A DNA stretch of 64,000 nucleotides from Planotetraspora kaengkrachanensis (lineage in GTDB: Bacteria > Actinomycetota > Actinomycetes > Streptosporangiales > Streptosporangiaceae): the NCBI RefSeq assembly GCF_016862895.1, contig NZ_BONV01000021.1, positions 62,001 through 126,000 of the forward strand, in the 5' to 3' direction. Below the pieces are notes generated by a model. The model searched no databases and was not told where the DNA came from. It saw only the letters and a list, made by a program, of their open reading frames with translations. This document shows positions 17,166-26,548 of the stretch, piece by piece. Both the position numbers and the translations under genes were made by a program. Numbering within the stretch: the first letter of the stretch is position 1; each line of letters starts with the position of its first letter.

Positions 17166-18548
17166 ATGACTACCCTCGCAACAGCCGCGCCCCCGGTGCA
17201 GCGGTCGAGGTCGTGGCTGCTCACCGTCATCCTCGTGGGGCAGTTCATGGCGATCCTCGATGTCTCCATCGTCAACGTCGCGGCCCCCACGCTGCGGACG
17301 GACCTGAACGCCGGCGGATCCGCCCTCCAGCTCGTCATCTCGGGTTACACCATCGCGTACGCGATGCTTCTCATCACCGGCGCGCGCCTCGGCGGCCTGC
17401 TGGGATATCGGAAGCTGTTCCTCTACGGCCTCGGCCTGTTCACCGTCGCCTCGCTGATGTGCGGGCTGGCGCCGTCCGCCGACCTTCTGATCGCCTTCCG
17501 GCTCCTGCAGGGCGCGGGAGCCGCCCTGATGGTGCCGCAGGTGCTCAGCCTGATCCAGCTCTCCTTCGACGGCGCCGCGCGGCTGAAGGCGATCAGCGTC
17601 TACGCGGCGGTCATCTCCGGCGCCGCCGTCGTCGGCCAGGTGCTCGGCGGCCTGCTGGTGACCGCCGACCTCTTCGGCACGTCATGGCGCCCGGTCTTCC
17701 TGGTCAACGTGCCGATCGGCGTCGTCCTGCTGATCGTGGGCGGCAAACTGCTGCCGACCGGTCACGTGCCGCGCGAGCAGGGCGTCGACGTGCCCGGCCT
17801 GCTCACCCTCTCCCTCGCCGTGTCGCTGCTCGTCGTCCCCCTCGTGCTCGGCCACGAGCAGGACTGGCCGCTGTGGGGCTGGATTTCCATGGCGGCGTCG
17901 GTCGTGGTGTTCTGCGCGTTCCTCCTCGTGGAGCGGCGGGCCAGGCATCCGCTCGTGCCGGGCCACCTGCTGCGCACGCCCGGGGTCTCCCCCGCGGCGG
18001 CCGGCATCTTCCTCGTCATGGTCACCTACGGCGGCTACCTGTTCACGATGGCCCTGCACCTTCAGGGCGCGCTCGGCGACAGCGCCCTGCACGCCGGGCT
18101 GCTCTTCATCCCCGCGGCGGCCATGTTCGGCCTGACCAGCCTCAACTGGAAGCGCCTGCCGGCCCGCCTGCACCGGCCGATGATCGTGTCGGCCACCGTG
18201 CTGACGGCGCTCGGCGAGCTCGGCCTCGCGGCCGTCCTGTCCGACGGCGGCCACCACGAGGTGCTGCTCGAGGTGCTCTTCGCCGTCATCGGAACCGGCC
18301 TGGCGGGCGCGTTCAGCCCGCTGATGACGGTGGCCCTCTCGCACGTCCCGCAGTCGGAGGCGCCGGACGCCAGCGGGCTGATGGCGATGATGCTCCAGCT
18401 CGGCCAGGTCGTCGGCGTCGCCGCGTTCGGCACCCTGTTCCTCAGCCTGACCCCGTCGGCGCACGCCATCTCGGTGACCTCCGTCGGACTGGCCATCACC
18501 GCACTGGCCGCCGGCGTCGTCGCCCTTCCCCTGCTCAGGAGGCGCTGA
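17166..18548 (+). CDS. MFS multidrug transporter, DHA2/EmrB-QacA type
   Basis: A 460-residue membrane protein with about fourteen hydrophobic segments. It carries the DHA2 signature LDVSIVNVAAPTLRTDL near residues 31-47 and motif C-like sequence (GAAVVGQVLGGLLV) in TM5. It is expected to export toxic compounds by proton antiport. The ATG at 17166 has no clear Shine-Dalgarno site and directly follows one arm of an inverted repeat, GGTGTCA/TGACACC. The divergent XRE gene is the likely controller. The last 14 bp overlap the convergent GNAT gene. Confidence 0.9.
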   Translation: MTTLATAAPPVQRSRSWLLTVILVGQFMAILDVSIVNVAAPTLRTDLNAGGSALQLVISGYTIAYAMLLITGARLGGLLGYRKLFLYGLGLFTVASLMCGLAPSADLLIAFRLLQGAGAALMVPQVLSLIQLSFDGAARLKAISVYAAVISGAAVVGQVLGGLLVTADLFGTSWRPVFLVNVPIGVVLLIVGGKLLPTGHVPREQGVDVPGLLTLSLAVSLLVVPLVLGHEQDWPLWGWISMAASVVVFCAFLLVERRARHPLVPGHLLRTPGVSPAAAGIFLVMVTYGGYLFTMALHLQGALGDSALHAGLLFIPAAAMFGLTSLNWKRLPARLHRPMIVSATVLTALGELGLAAVLSDGGHHEVLLEVLFAVIGTGLAGAFSPLMTVALSHVPQSEAPDASGLMAMMLQLGQVVGVAAFGTLFLSLTPSAHAISVTSVGLAITALAAGVVALPLLRRR

Positions 18549-19464
18549 CCGTCTTGCGCCACACGTCGATGGCGAGCACGGGGCGCATGCCGGCGGACAG
18601 ATAGAGACCGAGCGCGGGGGTGGTGTTGTTGGAGTCGACGTGCAGGATCGTGCCGACGCGCCCCCTCCGCTCGTCCGCCGCGAAGGCGTGCCCGAGCAAC
18701 ATCCTGCCGAGCCCCCTCCCCCTGAACCGCGGGAGCACGGCGAGCGTCCTCACATAGCCGCAGTTCTCGTCTTCGACGAAGTGGTCGGTGCCGAGCAGCA
18801 TCGCCGCAGGCTCGCCGTCGACGCGGGCGAGCAGGAGCTGGTTCCAGTCGTTGGCGCTTGACGCCTCCATCACCTCGACCCACTCCTCGAACGTCCGGGG
18901 AACGAACCCGAAATGCAGGGCGAACCCCTCCTGCTGGACGCCGTGCGCCGTGCGCATCAGCCGTATGTCGCCGGGAGAACCGGCCTCCAGGCTCGCCCCG
19001 GGCACGGTGACCGGCACGGGCGCGGGGAAGTCGATCCGCATCCGGTGAAAGCTGGTCGCCGGCGCGAACCCGCGCTCGGCCGCGGCCGCCCGCATGGCCG
19101 CGTCCTGCTCGTAGACGGCGATGTCGATCCGCACCCGCGGGTGACCGGCCTCCCGCGCCAGCCGCCGCGCCCGCTCCGTCACGGCGTCCCACAACAGGTC
19201 CGCGGCCGGCTGATTCCTGGCGCGCACGTCGACCTCGACGTTGTCGCTGTCCCCCTGCCGCTGCGCCCAGCCCCAGCCGAGGATCCGGTCGCCCTCGTGG
19301 ACCAGCCAGCTGTCGTTGCCGAGGTCGAGTTCCCCCAGCAGGTCGGCGACGTCGGCCCGGGTCATGTCCGGCCTGCCGATGACCGCGGTGTCGTGCTCGG
19401 CGACCAGGTCGTGGACCGCCTCTGCGTCGGCGACGTCCGGCCGCCTGGTGTCGAATGTGCTCAT
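18535..19464 (-). CDS. Tandem GNAT acetyltransferase (mycothiol synthase-like)
   Basis: A 309-residue protein with two GNAT folds. The C-terminal one has the acetyl-CoA loop LAVLPRFRGRGLGRMLLGHA (around residues 245-265) followed by HVDSNNTTPALGLYLSAGM. The N-terminal one is more degenerate. This double-GNAT plan is that of mycothiol synthase MshD, but overall similarity is not strong enough to assign that reaction, and other double GNATs acetylate antibiotics or peptides. TAGAAC lies six bases before the ATG at 19464, suggesting a leaderless mRNA. It is convergent with the MFS gene, overlapping by 14 bp. Confidence 0.82.
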   Translation of the reverse strand: MSTFDTRRPDVADAEAVHDLVAEHDTAVIGRPDMTRADVADLLGELDLGNDSWLVHEGDRILGWGWAQRQGDSDNVEVDVRARNQPAADLLWDAVTERARRLAREAGHPRVRIDIAVYEQDAAMRAAAAERGFAPATSFHRMRIDFPAPVPVTVPGASLEAGSPGDIRLMRTAHGVQQEGFALHFGFVPRTFEEWVEVMEASSANDWNQLLLARVDGEPAAMLLGTDHFVEDENCGYVRTLAVLPRFRGRGLGRMLLGHAFAADERRGRVGTILHVDSNNTTPALGLYLSAGMRPVLAIDVWRKTVSAS

Positions 19465-19610
19465 CCGGCAGTTCTACGCCGTACGCCGGGGTTCGCGCCT
19501 TCGAATATCCGCGGCGTTCAGCACAGCGCATCCCACCGTGCACCTGACCGTGCACCTCACCGCGCACCCCCGACTTGATCGTGGTGAGATGTCCGGAGGA
19601 GGTGTGGATA

Positions 19611-20585
19611 TTGGACTACGTACGGCTCGGCTCCACCGGAATGAAGGTCTCCCGGATCTGCCTGGGGATGATGAGTTACGGCGACCCCGACACGTGGGGC
19701 GGCTGGGTGCTCAACGAGGAGCAGGCGGAACCGATCGTCCGCAAGGCTGCGGACGGCGGCGTCACCTTCTTCGACACCGCCGACGTGTACTCGGGGGGCG
19801 TCAGCGAGCAGATAACCGGGAACCTGCTGCGCAAGATCTTCCAGCGCCGCGACGACTACGTGCTCGCCACCAAGGTGTACTTCCCGATGGGCGGCGGCAG
19901 GAACGATTACGGCCTGTCCCGCAAGCACATCCTCTCGGCGATCGACGCCTCGCTCACCCGGCTCGGCACCGATCACGTCGACCTCTACCAGATTCACCGG
20001 TTCGACCCTGAGACCCCCATCGAGGAGACGATGGAGGCGCTCCACGACGTCGTCCGCGCCGGCAAGGCCAGGTACATCGGGGCGTCCAGCATGTGGGCCT
20101 GGCAGTTCGCCAAGGCGCAGCACGTCGCGGAGCGGGGCGGCTGGACCAGATTCGTGAGCATGCAGGACCACTACAACCTCCTGCACAGGGAGGAGGAGCG
20201 GGAGATGGTCCCGCTCTGCGTCGACCAGGGCGTGGGGCTCATCCCGTGGAGCCCGCTCGCCCGCGGCCTGCTCGCGCGCGCCGGCGCCCCCGCCGACACC
20301 ACGCGCCAGGTCGGCGACGGGGCCCGCCAGGAGCAGCTCTACGGCGGGTACGGCGACGCCGCGATCCTGGAGCGGGTCGCGCAGACCGCGGCGGAACGCG
20401 GGACCACTTCCGCGACGGTCGCGCTGGCCTGGCTGCTGAGCCGGCCCGGTGTCGTCGCTCCCATCGTCGGAGCGACCAAGGAGCGTCACGTGGACGACGC
20501 GATCGCGGCGGCGGGTCTCACACTGTCCGACAAGGAGATCGCCTTCCTCGAGGAGCCGTACCAGACCCGGCCCCAGCAGTTCTGA
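19611..20585 (+). CDS. Aldo/keto reductase
   Basis: A 324-residue NADPH-dependent aldo/keto reductase of the YajO/Tas-like group. The catalytic tetrad is visible: Asp and Tyr in FFDTADVYSGGVSEQ, Lys in VLATKVYFP and His in DLYQIHRFD. The cofactor region IGASSMWAWQF and the C-terminal VAPIVGATKERHVDDA are typical. I chose the TTG at 19611 because a full AGGAGGT ends seven bases before it; in-frame upstream codons are less well placed. The gene stands alone between GNAT and PolX. The natural aldehyde substrate is unknown. Confidence 0.88.
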   Translation: MDYVRLGSTGMKVSRICLGMMSYGDPDTWGGWVLNEEQAEPIVRKAADGGVTFFDTADVYSGGVSEQITGNLLRKIFQRRDDYVLATKVYFPMGGGRNDYGLSRKHILSAIDASLTRLGTDHVDLYQIHRFDPETPIEETMEALHDVVRAGKARYIGASSMWAWQFAKAQHVAERGGWTRFVSMQDHYNLLHREEEREMVPLCVDQGVGLIPWSPLARGLLARAGAPADTTRQVGDGARQEQLYGGYGDAAILERVAQTAAERGTTSATVALAWLLSRPGVVAPIVGATKERHVDDAIAAAGLTLSDKEIAFLEEPYQTRPQQF

Positions 20586-20651
20586 CCGGTCGTGCCGGCC
20601 GCGGGGCCGTCCGGCTCGGGGATCCCCCCGGGCCGGCGGGTCCGGGCCGCG

Positions 20652-20657
20652 TACGCT
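20652..20657 (+). promoter_or_regulatory. -10 element for leaderless polX
   Basis: TACGCT, seven bases before ATG 20665, no Shine-Dalgarno site. Confidence 0.5.
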
Positions 20658-20664
20658 GATCTCC

Positions 20665-22353
20665 ATGGGACGGTCGAATGACGAGGCAGCGGCGGCCCTC
20701 GAGGAGTACGCGGACCTGTTCGCGCTGACGGGCGGCGACGCCTTCCGCGTGCGGAGCTACCAGAAGGCCGCGAAGTCGATCGCGGGGTTCCCCGAGGACC
20801 TCAGGAGCACCGACGTCAGGAAGATCCCCGGCGTGGGCGAGGCGATCGCCAAGAAGGTCGAGGAGTTCCTCGCCAGGGGCAGCTTCCGCCAGCTCGACGA
20901 CCTGCGCGGCCGCGTGCCCGACGGCGTGCGCAGGCTCACCCGCGTCCCGTCGCTCGGCCCCAAGAAGGCGCTGTTCCTGTTCCAGGAGCTCGGCATCGAC
21001 TCCCCGGACGCCCTCGCCGAGGCGATCAGGGCCGGACGGCTGACCGGGCTCAGGGGATTCGGCGCAAGGACCGAGGAGAACCTCCTCAAGGGCATCGAGC
21101 AGATGGAGCAGTCAGGTCGGCGGGTCCACCTCGGCATCGCCACGGACGTCGCCGAGCGGGTGATGGCCTCGCTCTCCGCCGAGCGGATCGCCTACGCGGG
21201 ATCCCTGCGCAGGATGAAGGAGACCATCGGCGACATCGACGTTCTCGCCGTCGGCCCGGTCAGCCTGATGGAGACCTTCGTGCGGCAGCCGTACGTCACG
21301 GAGGTGATCGCGCACGGCGACCGCAAGACGTCGGTCAGGACCGACCGCGGCATCCAGGTCGACCTCCGGGTCGTGCCCGCCGAGTCGTGGGGCGCGGCGC
21401 TGGTGTACTTCACGGGCAGCAAGCAGCACAACATCCGCATCAGGGAGATGGCGGTCAAGAAGGGCTGGAAGCTGTCCGAGTACGGCCTCTTCGACGCCGA
21501 CGACCAGGTCATCGCGTCCGAGACCGAGGAGGACGTCTACCGGGCGCTCGGGATGTCGTGGGTGCCGCCGACGCTCCGCGAGGACGGCGGCGAGGTCCAG
21601 GCCGCCCTGCGCGGCGAGCTGCCCGAACTGGTGACGCTCGAGGACGTCAAGGGCGACCTGCACACCCACACCGACCTCACCGACGGGATCGCGTCGCTGG
21701 AGGACATGGTGGCGGCGGGCGCGGCGCGCGGATACGCCTACTACGCCGTCACCGACCACGCGCCGAACCTGTCCATGCAGCGGATGACCCTCGACAAGGC
21801 CCTCGAACAGCGCGCGCAGCTCGCCGACCTTCAACGGAAATATCCGGATATGCGGTTGCTACACGGCAGCGAACTCAACATCGCGCCCGACGGCTCGGTC
21901 GACTGGCCCGCCGACGTGCTCGCCGGATTCGACCTCTGCGTCGCCTCCGTCCACTCGCATTTCGGCCAGTCCCGCGAGGAGATGACCCGCCGCTTCATCA
22001 CGGCGTGCGAGAACCCGCACGTCCACATCATCGGCCACCCGACCACGGGGAAGATCGGCAAGCGCCCGCCGGTCGACGCCGACTGGGACGAGGTCTTCCG
22101 CGCCGCCGCGCGCACCGGCACGATCATGGAGATCGACTCCTACCCCGACCGGGCCGACCTCCCCTCCGATCTCGTACGGCTCGCGCGCCACCACGGCGTG
22201 AAGTTCTCCATCGACAGCGACTCCCACGCGATCCCCCACCTCGCCCACCAGAGGTTCGGAATCGGCATCGCGCAACGCGCCTGGCTGACGACCGAGGACG
22301 TGGTGAACACCTGGCCGCTGGAGCGCCTGCTGGCCTACCTCGACCGGCCGTAG
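20665..22353 (+). CDS. polX: DNA polymerase/3'-5' exonuclease PolX
   Basis: A 562-residue family X polymerase used in base-excision gap repair. The N-terminus has helix-hairpin-helix segments (KIPGVGEAIAKKVEEFL and VPSLGPKKALFLFQ). The nucleotidyltransferase core follows, with GSLRRMKETIGDIDVL near residue 179 giving the two metal Asp residues and IQVDLRVV the third. A PHP exonuclease domain starts at about residue 330 with DLHTHTDLTDG and ends with HSHF, HPTT and DSDSHAI metal ligands, all present. Start ATG 20665 follows TACGCT by seven bases, so a leaderless transcript is likely. Confidence 0.92.
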   Translation: MGRSNDEAAAALEEYADLFALTGGDAFRVRSYQKAAKSIAGFPEDLRSTDVRKIPGVGEAIAKKVEEFLARGSFRQLDDLRGRVPDGVRRLTRVPSLGPKKALFLFQELGIDSPDALAEAIRAGRLTGLRGFGARTEENLLKGIEQMEQSGRRVHLGIATDVAERVMASLSAERIAYAGSLRRMKETIGDIDVLAVGPVSLMETFVRQPYVTEVIAHGDRKTSVRTDRGIQVDLRVVPAESWGAALVYFTGSKQHNIRIREMAVKKGWKLSEYGLFDADDQVIASETEEDVYRALGMSWVPPTLREDGGEVQAALRGELPELVTLEDVKGDLHTHTDLTDGIASLEDMVAAGAARGYAYYAVTDHAPNLSMQRMTLDKALEQRAQLADLQRKYPDMRLLHGSELNIAPDGSVDWPADVLAGFDLCVASVHSHFGQSREEMTRRFITACENPHVHIIGHPTTGKIGKRPPVDADWDEVFRAAARTGTIMEIDSYPDRADLPSDLVRLARHHGVKFSIDSDSHAIPHLAHQRFGIGIAQRAWLTTEDVVNTWPLERLLAYLDRP

Positions 22354-22591
22354 ACGCGCAGGCGATCGTGAGGTTTTGCGCAGGCCATACGACACCGATA
22401 CGACATCACGGGTCATTCCATCGACGGGATCGGGGAATGTCATCGGCAGTCAGCTAGGCGGACGGTTCGCGGACGACGCGAGATCGAGCGCGTCGTGCTG
22501 AAGGAATCTCCCGGAGATGCCTGAGTAATGTCCCGGTAACTCTCTGCCGCCATTATGGTCACACTCCGGAAGCGAGCAGAGGGGATGGAGC

Positions 22592-24142
22592 ATGCGCCAG
22601 CTGACGGCCCTCGACGCGCAGTTCCTGAGCGTCGAGTCGAGCACGACGGCCGCCCACGTGGCCGGCATGGCGATTCTGGACCCGTCCTCGGCCCCGTCGG
22701 GCACGGTGACCAGGCAGTGCCTCATCGGCCTGCTGCGTGCGCGGATCCACCTGGCGCCTCCGCTGCGGATGCGGCTCGCCGGGCTGCCCTTCGGGCTCGA
22801 CCGGCCCTACTGGGTCGACGACCCCGACTTCGACCTCGAGGACCACGTCCACGAGTCGACCCTCCCCGCGCCGGGCGACGACCGGCAACTCGCGGCGCAC
22901 GTGGCGGAGATCCACGCCCGGCGGCTCGATCGCGGGCGCCCGCTGTGGGAACTGCACCTGATCCACGGCCTGTCCGGCGGCAGGGTGGCCGTCTACACCA
23001 AGGTCCACCACTGCGCCATCGACGGCGTCTCCGGTTCGGAGATCCTCGTCTCGCTTCTCGACCCCTCCCCCGAGCCGCGCCTGGTGGAGGCTCCGCCCGA
23101 GGTCGCCCCGGCGGCCGAGCCGGGAATCCTGCCGATGCTCGCGGGCGCGTTCGCCCGGTCGGTCACCCAGCCCGTGGAGACGCTCCGCTCGATCGCCCGC
23201 GCCGCCGCCGACCTCGACACCATCCCCGTCGTGGCCGCGCTGCCGGGCGCGCGGTTCATGGCCGAGCTGACGCGCCGGATCACGGGCGACGACAGGCCGC
23301 TTCCCGAAGTGCCGCCCCTCGCCGCTCCGCGCACGCCGTTCAACGGCCCGATCTCCGCCGAGCGCGCCTTCGCCTACGGTTCGATCCCGATGAGCGAGGT
23401 CAGGACCGTCGCCCGCGCCTCCGGGATGAGCTCCAACGACGTGGTGATGACCCTGTGCTCGTCTGCGCTGCGGCGCTGGCTGACCGCCCACGACGCACTG
23501 CCCGACCGGCCGCTGCTCGCCGCCGTCCCCGTCGCGGTGCGTACGACCCGCGGCGGGGAGACGATCGGCAACCAGATCTCCGCGATGATCACTCCGCTGG
23601 CCACCAACGTGGAGTGCCCGAAGGAGCGCCTGACCACCGTCCGCGCCACCATGGCGGCGGCCAAGCGGCGCTTCGCGCTGTCGCGCAGGACCTGGCTGTC
23701 CGACGTCTGCGCGATGTTCCCCGCGGCGTTCACCGCGCTGGCCACCCCGGCGCTGTTCCGGCTGGCGGGCATGGCGGGCACCGGGGTCAACCTCATCGTC
23801 TCGAACGTCCCCGGACCGCGGGCCCCGCTGTACATGTGCGGCGCGCGACTGCTGTCGTACCACCCGATGTCCGTGGTCACCGACGTCACCGGCGGGATCA
23901 GCGTCACCTGCATGTCCTACGACGGCCGCCTCGACTTCGGCGTCGTCGCGTGCCCGACCCGGCTGCCTGACGTCTGGAGCGTCATCGGCCACCTCCGCGA
24001 GGCGATGGACGAACTGCTCGCCCTGGTCGAAGAGCCGGCCCAGGAAACGGACGAGTCGCCCGCCGACGTGCGGACGGAGGAGAGCGCGACGGCGACCGTG
24101 CCCGGGCCTGCCTCTCCGATCCGGGAGAAGATCCCGGCCTAG
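22592..24142 (+). CDS. Wax ester synthase/diacylglycerol acyltransferase (WS/DGAT)
   Basis: A 516-residue acyltransferase of the actinobacterial WS/DGAT family, making triacylglycerol or wax esters from acyl-CoA. The catalytic HHxxxDG motif is present as HHCAIDG near residues 139-145. The N-terminus (LTALDAQFLSVESSTTAAHV) and the second conserved block NLIVSNVPGPRAPLYMCGA are typical. The ATG at 22592 has a GGGGATGGAG stretch just upstream. The TetR gene that converges on it from 24752 may be its regulator, but this is positional inference only. Confidence 0.92.
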   Translation: MRQLTALDAQFLSVESSTTAAHVAGMAILDPSSAPSGTVTRQCLIGLLRARIHLAPPLRMRLAGLPFGLDRPYWVDDPDFDLEDHVHESTLPAPGDDRQLAAHVAEIHARRLDRGRPLWELHLIHGLSGGRVAVYTKVHHCAIDGVSGSEILVSLLDPSPEPRLVEAPPEVAPAAEPGILPMLAGAFARSVTQPVETLRSIARAAADLDTIPVVAALPGARFMAELTRRITGDDRPLPEVPPLAAPRTPFNGPISAERAFAYGSIPMSEVRTVARASGMSSNDVVMTLCSSALRRWLTAHDALPDRPLLAAVPVAVRTTRGGETIGNQISAMITPLATNVECPKERLTTVRATMAAAKRRFALSRRTWLSDVCAMFPAAFTALATPALFRLAGMAGTGVNLIVSNVPGPRAPLYMCGARLLSYHPMSVVTDVTGGISVTCMSYDGRLDFGVVACPTRLPDVWSVIGHLREAMDELLALVEEPAQETDESPADVRTEESATATVPGPASPIREKIPA

Positions 24143-24156
24143 CCGGCCGGCTCCAT

Positions 24157-24201
24157 CCATCCATCTATCCCGGGGCTGTCCCGGGGCTGTCCCGGGACTA
24201 T
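24157..24201. repeat. 4 x 11-bp CCCGGG-rich repeats at TetR stop
   Basis: Coding-strand units CCCTGGGATAG, TCCCGGGACAG, CCCCGGGACAG and CCCCGGGATAG run through and past the TetR stop. Three units make 33 bp, so the last TAG is again in frame. CCATC repeats adjoin at the low-coordinate end. The palindromic CCCGGG cores could fold as a bidirectional terminator between WS/DGAT and TetR. Confidence 0.8.
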
Positions 24202-24752
24202 CCCAGGGCGTGGGCGATCAGCTCCGCCACCGCGTCGGGGTCGATGTGGTGGCCGGTCAGCAGGCAGAGGCTCTCCTGGTAGAGGAGGACGGCGGCGAAC
24301 GTGGCGGCCGCGGCCTCCAGCCGGGCCGCGTCGCCGCGGGTACCCGGGAGCGCGAGTTCGAGAGCGAACCTGGCCCGCCTGATGATCTCGGCGTTCAGCC
24401 GCCCGAGCCGGTCCCGGACGGAGCGATGGGTGTCGGCCTCGCGGAACAGGATGCGCCGCATGTCGGGCGACGCCCGCAGGGGCAGCATGCGGGCCAGTTT
24501 CGACAACGTGCCCGCCGCGTCCCCGGGGACGGCCTCGACGTCCTCCTCTGTGACCATCGTGCGCTCGTCGACGAGCGACACCAGCACATCGATCTTGCGC
24601 GGGAAGTAGTGGAAGACCAGGCCCTTCGGAACGCCGGCCACCGCGGCGATCCTGGCCGTCGGCGTCGCGTCGTACCCGCCGTCGGCGAACAACTCCTCGG
24701 CGGCGTCGAGGATGCGGGTCCTCGCCTTGGCGGTTTCGAGCGGGTCGTCCAC
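24198..24752 (-). CDS. TetR family transcriptional regulator
   Basis: A regulator of about 184 residues. The HTH is ILDAAEELFADGGYDATPTA followed by IAAVAGVPKGLVFHYFPRK, a textbook TetR DNA-binding domain; the C-terminal half is the variable ligand domain. GTG 24752 is preferred because a TATCGT hexamer ends seven bases before it, consistent with a leaderless transcript. A TTG at 24797 would overlap that promoter. The stop codon TAG at 24198-24200 lies in the first of four 11-bp near-repeats rich in CCCGGG. It is convergent with WS/DGAT and upstream of the actP terminator. Confidence 0.88.
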   Translation of the reverse strand: MDDPLETAKARTRILDAAEELFADGGYDATPTARIAAVAGVPKGLVFHYFPRKIDVLVSLVDERTMVTEEDVEAVPGDAAGTLSKLARMLPLRASPDMRRILFREADTHRSVRDRLGRLNAEIIRRARFALELALPGTRGDAARLEAAAATFAAVLLYQESLCLLTGHHIDPDAVAELIAHALG

Positions 24753-24759
24753 GGGCCAG

Positions 24760-24765
24760 ACGATA
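24760..24765 (-). promoter_or_regulatory. -10 element for leaderless TetR gene
   Basis: TATCGT, seven bases before GTG 24752; this decides the chosen start over TTG 24797. Confidence 0.5.
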
Positions 24766-24834
24766 TCCGGACCTGGGGCCTCAACACCATGACGCAATGG
24801 ACAGTGGATCCTGCAAAAACGGGGCGAAATAGCA

Positions 24835-24870
24835 GAAGCCCGGCCGCGGGAAGGGACGCGGCCGGGCTTC
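24835..24870 (-). terminator. Strong 14-bp hairpin terminator of actP operon
   Basis: A perfect 14-bp inverted repeat (GAAGCCCGGCCGCG and its complement) with an eight-base loop sits about 70 bp past the actP stop. On the minus strand it is followed by TGCTATTTCG, a weak T-rich run. It also shields the TetR gene from actP read-through. Confidence 0.82.
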
Positions 24871-24910
24871 GCCGGGAGAGAGCCAAAAGGCTCGGTGTCA
24901 GGTCAGCACC

Positions 24911-24946
24911 CGATCAGTGCTCCGATCAGTGCTCCGATCAGTGCTC
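24911..24946. repeat. 3 x 12-bp tandem repeat covering actP stop
   Basis: Three exact copies of CGATCAGTGCTC. On the coding strand they read Glu-His-stop-Ser three times in frame, with TGA at 24938, 24926 and 24914. Confidence 0.95.
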
Positions 24947-26548
24947 TGCCGCCTTCTCCATGCCGACGCCGGTGAGCGAGCGGACCTCGATCTCGGCGTA
25001 CTTCGACGCGTTGTACTCCTTGCTGAAGATCGTCCCGAGGTAGCCGCACAGGAAGCCGATCGGGATCGAGAAGACTCCCGGGTTGGACAGCGGGATCAGG
25101 TGGAAGTCGACGTCCGGGAACATCGCGGTCGGCGCGCCGGAGACGGCCGGCGAGAAGATCACGAGCACGAGCGCCGAGACCAGGCCGCCGTAGATCGCCG
25201 AGACCGCGCCGGCGGTGTTGAACCTCTTCCAGAACAGGCTGTAGAGGATCGCCGGCAGGTTGCCGGAGGCCGCGACCGCGAAGGCCAGGGCCACCAGGAA
25301 TGCGACGTTGAGCGACTGGGCGGGGATGGCGAGGGCGATCGCGATCGCACCGATGACGAACGCGGCGATCCGCGCGACCCGCACCTCCTGCTTGTCGGTG
25401 ACCTGGCCCTTCTTGAACACGTGGGCGTACAGGTCGTGCGCGAAGCTCGACGACGAGGCCAGCGTGAGGCCGGCGACGACGGCGAGGATCGTGGCGAACG
25501 CGACCGCGGCGATGACGGCGAGCAGGATCGTGCCGCCCACCTCGCCGAAGATGTCCGCCCCGATGGCCTCGGCGAGCTGTGGCGCCGCCGTGTTGCCCGC
25601 CGCGTTCGCCGCCGCGATCTTCTCCGAGCCGACCACCGCCGCGGCGCCGAAGCCGAGGACGAGGGTCAGCAGGTAGAACACGCCGATGATGCCGATGCCC
25701 CACATGACCGACTTGCGGGCGTCCTTCGCGGTCGGCACGGTGTAGAAGCGGATCAGGATGTGCGGCAGGCCCGCCGTGCCGAGCACGAGCGCGATTCCCA
25801 GGCTGATCAGGTCGATCTTGCCCCAGATGCCCTGCGCCTCGGTGCCGTACTTGAGGCCGGCGTTGAGGAAGGCGTCGCCCTTGCCGCTCTGCTGGGCGGC
25901 GTCGCCGAGCAGGGTGGACAGGTTGAAGCCGAACTTGCCGAGGACGAGCAACGTCACCAGGGCGGCGCCGGTCATCAGCATGACGGCCTTGACGATCTGC
26001 ACCCAGGTGGTGCCCTTCATGCCGCCGATCACGACGTAGATCACCATCAGCAGGCCGACGGCGATGATCGTCCACACCTTGCCGGACTCCGACGTGATGC
26101 CCAGGAGCAGGCCCACGAGGGCGCCGGCGCCGACCATCTGCGCGAGCAGGTAGAAGATGCTGACGACGATCGTGGAGACACCGGCGGCCGTGCGGACCGG
26201 ACGCGGGGACATCCGGAACGCGAGCACGTCCGCCATCGTGAACTTGCCGGAGTTGCGCATCAGCTCGGCGACGAGCAGCAGCGCCACCAGCCAGGCGACG
26301 AGGAAGCCGATCGAGTAGAGGAACCCGTCGTAGCCGGACAGGGCGATGATTCCCGCGATGCCGAGGAACGAGGCGGCCGACATGTAGTCGCCGCCGATGG
26401 CCAGGCCGTTCTGCACACCGCTGAACGAGCGGCCGCCGGCGTAGTAGTCCGTGGCGGTCTTCGTGTTGCGGCTGGCCCAGAAGGTGATCGCCAGGGTTCC
26501 CGCGACGAACAGCAGGAACAGGATCGTGGCAAGCGTCTCGTGTTTCAC
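24938..26548 (-). CDS. actP: Cation/acetate symporter, SSS family
   Basis: A 536-residue sodium:solute symporter with about thirteen membrane segments, of the ActP/MctC group that imports acetate and other short monocarboxylates. Recognisable blocks are GGDYMSAASFLGIAG, VVIGGMKGTTWVQIVKA and LGTAGLPHILIRFYTVP. The GTG start at 26548 overlaps the stop of the preceding DUF485 gene as GTGA, so translation is coupled. The DUF485-actP pair is the standard yjcH-actP arrangement. The stop codon lies in a three-copy 12-bp repeat (24911-24946), and a strong hairpin terminator follows at 24835-24870. Confidence 0.92.
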   Translation of the reverse strand: MKHETLATILFLLFVAGTLAITFWASRNTKTATDYYAGGRSFSGVQNGLAIGGDYMSAASFLGIAGIIALSGYDGFLYSIGFLVAWLVALLLVAELMRNSGKFTMADVLAFRMSPRPVRTAAGVSTIVVSIFYLLAQMVGAGALVGLLLGITSESGKVWTIIAVGLLMVIYVVIGGMKGTTWVQIVKAVMLMTGAALVTLLVLGKFGFNLSTLLGDAAQQSGKGDAFLNAGLKYGTEAQGIWGKIDLISLGIALVLGTAGLPHILIRFYTVPTAKDARKSVMWGIGIIGVFYLLTLVLGFGAAAVVGSEKIAAANAAGNTAAPQLAEAIGADIFGEVGGTILLAVIAAVAFATILAVVAGLTLASSSSFAHDLYAHVFKKGQVTDKQEVRVARIAAFVIGAIAIALAIPAQSLNVAFLVALAFAVAASGNLPAILYSLFWKRFNTAGAVSAIYGGLVSALVLVIFSPAVSGAPTAMFPDVDFHLIPLSNPGVFSIPIGFLCGYLGTIFSKEYNASKYAEIEVRSLTGVGMEKAAEH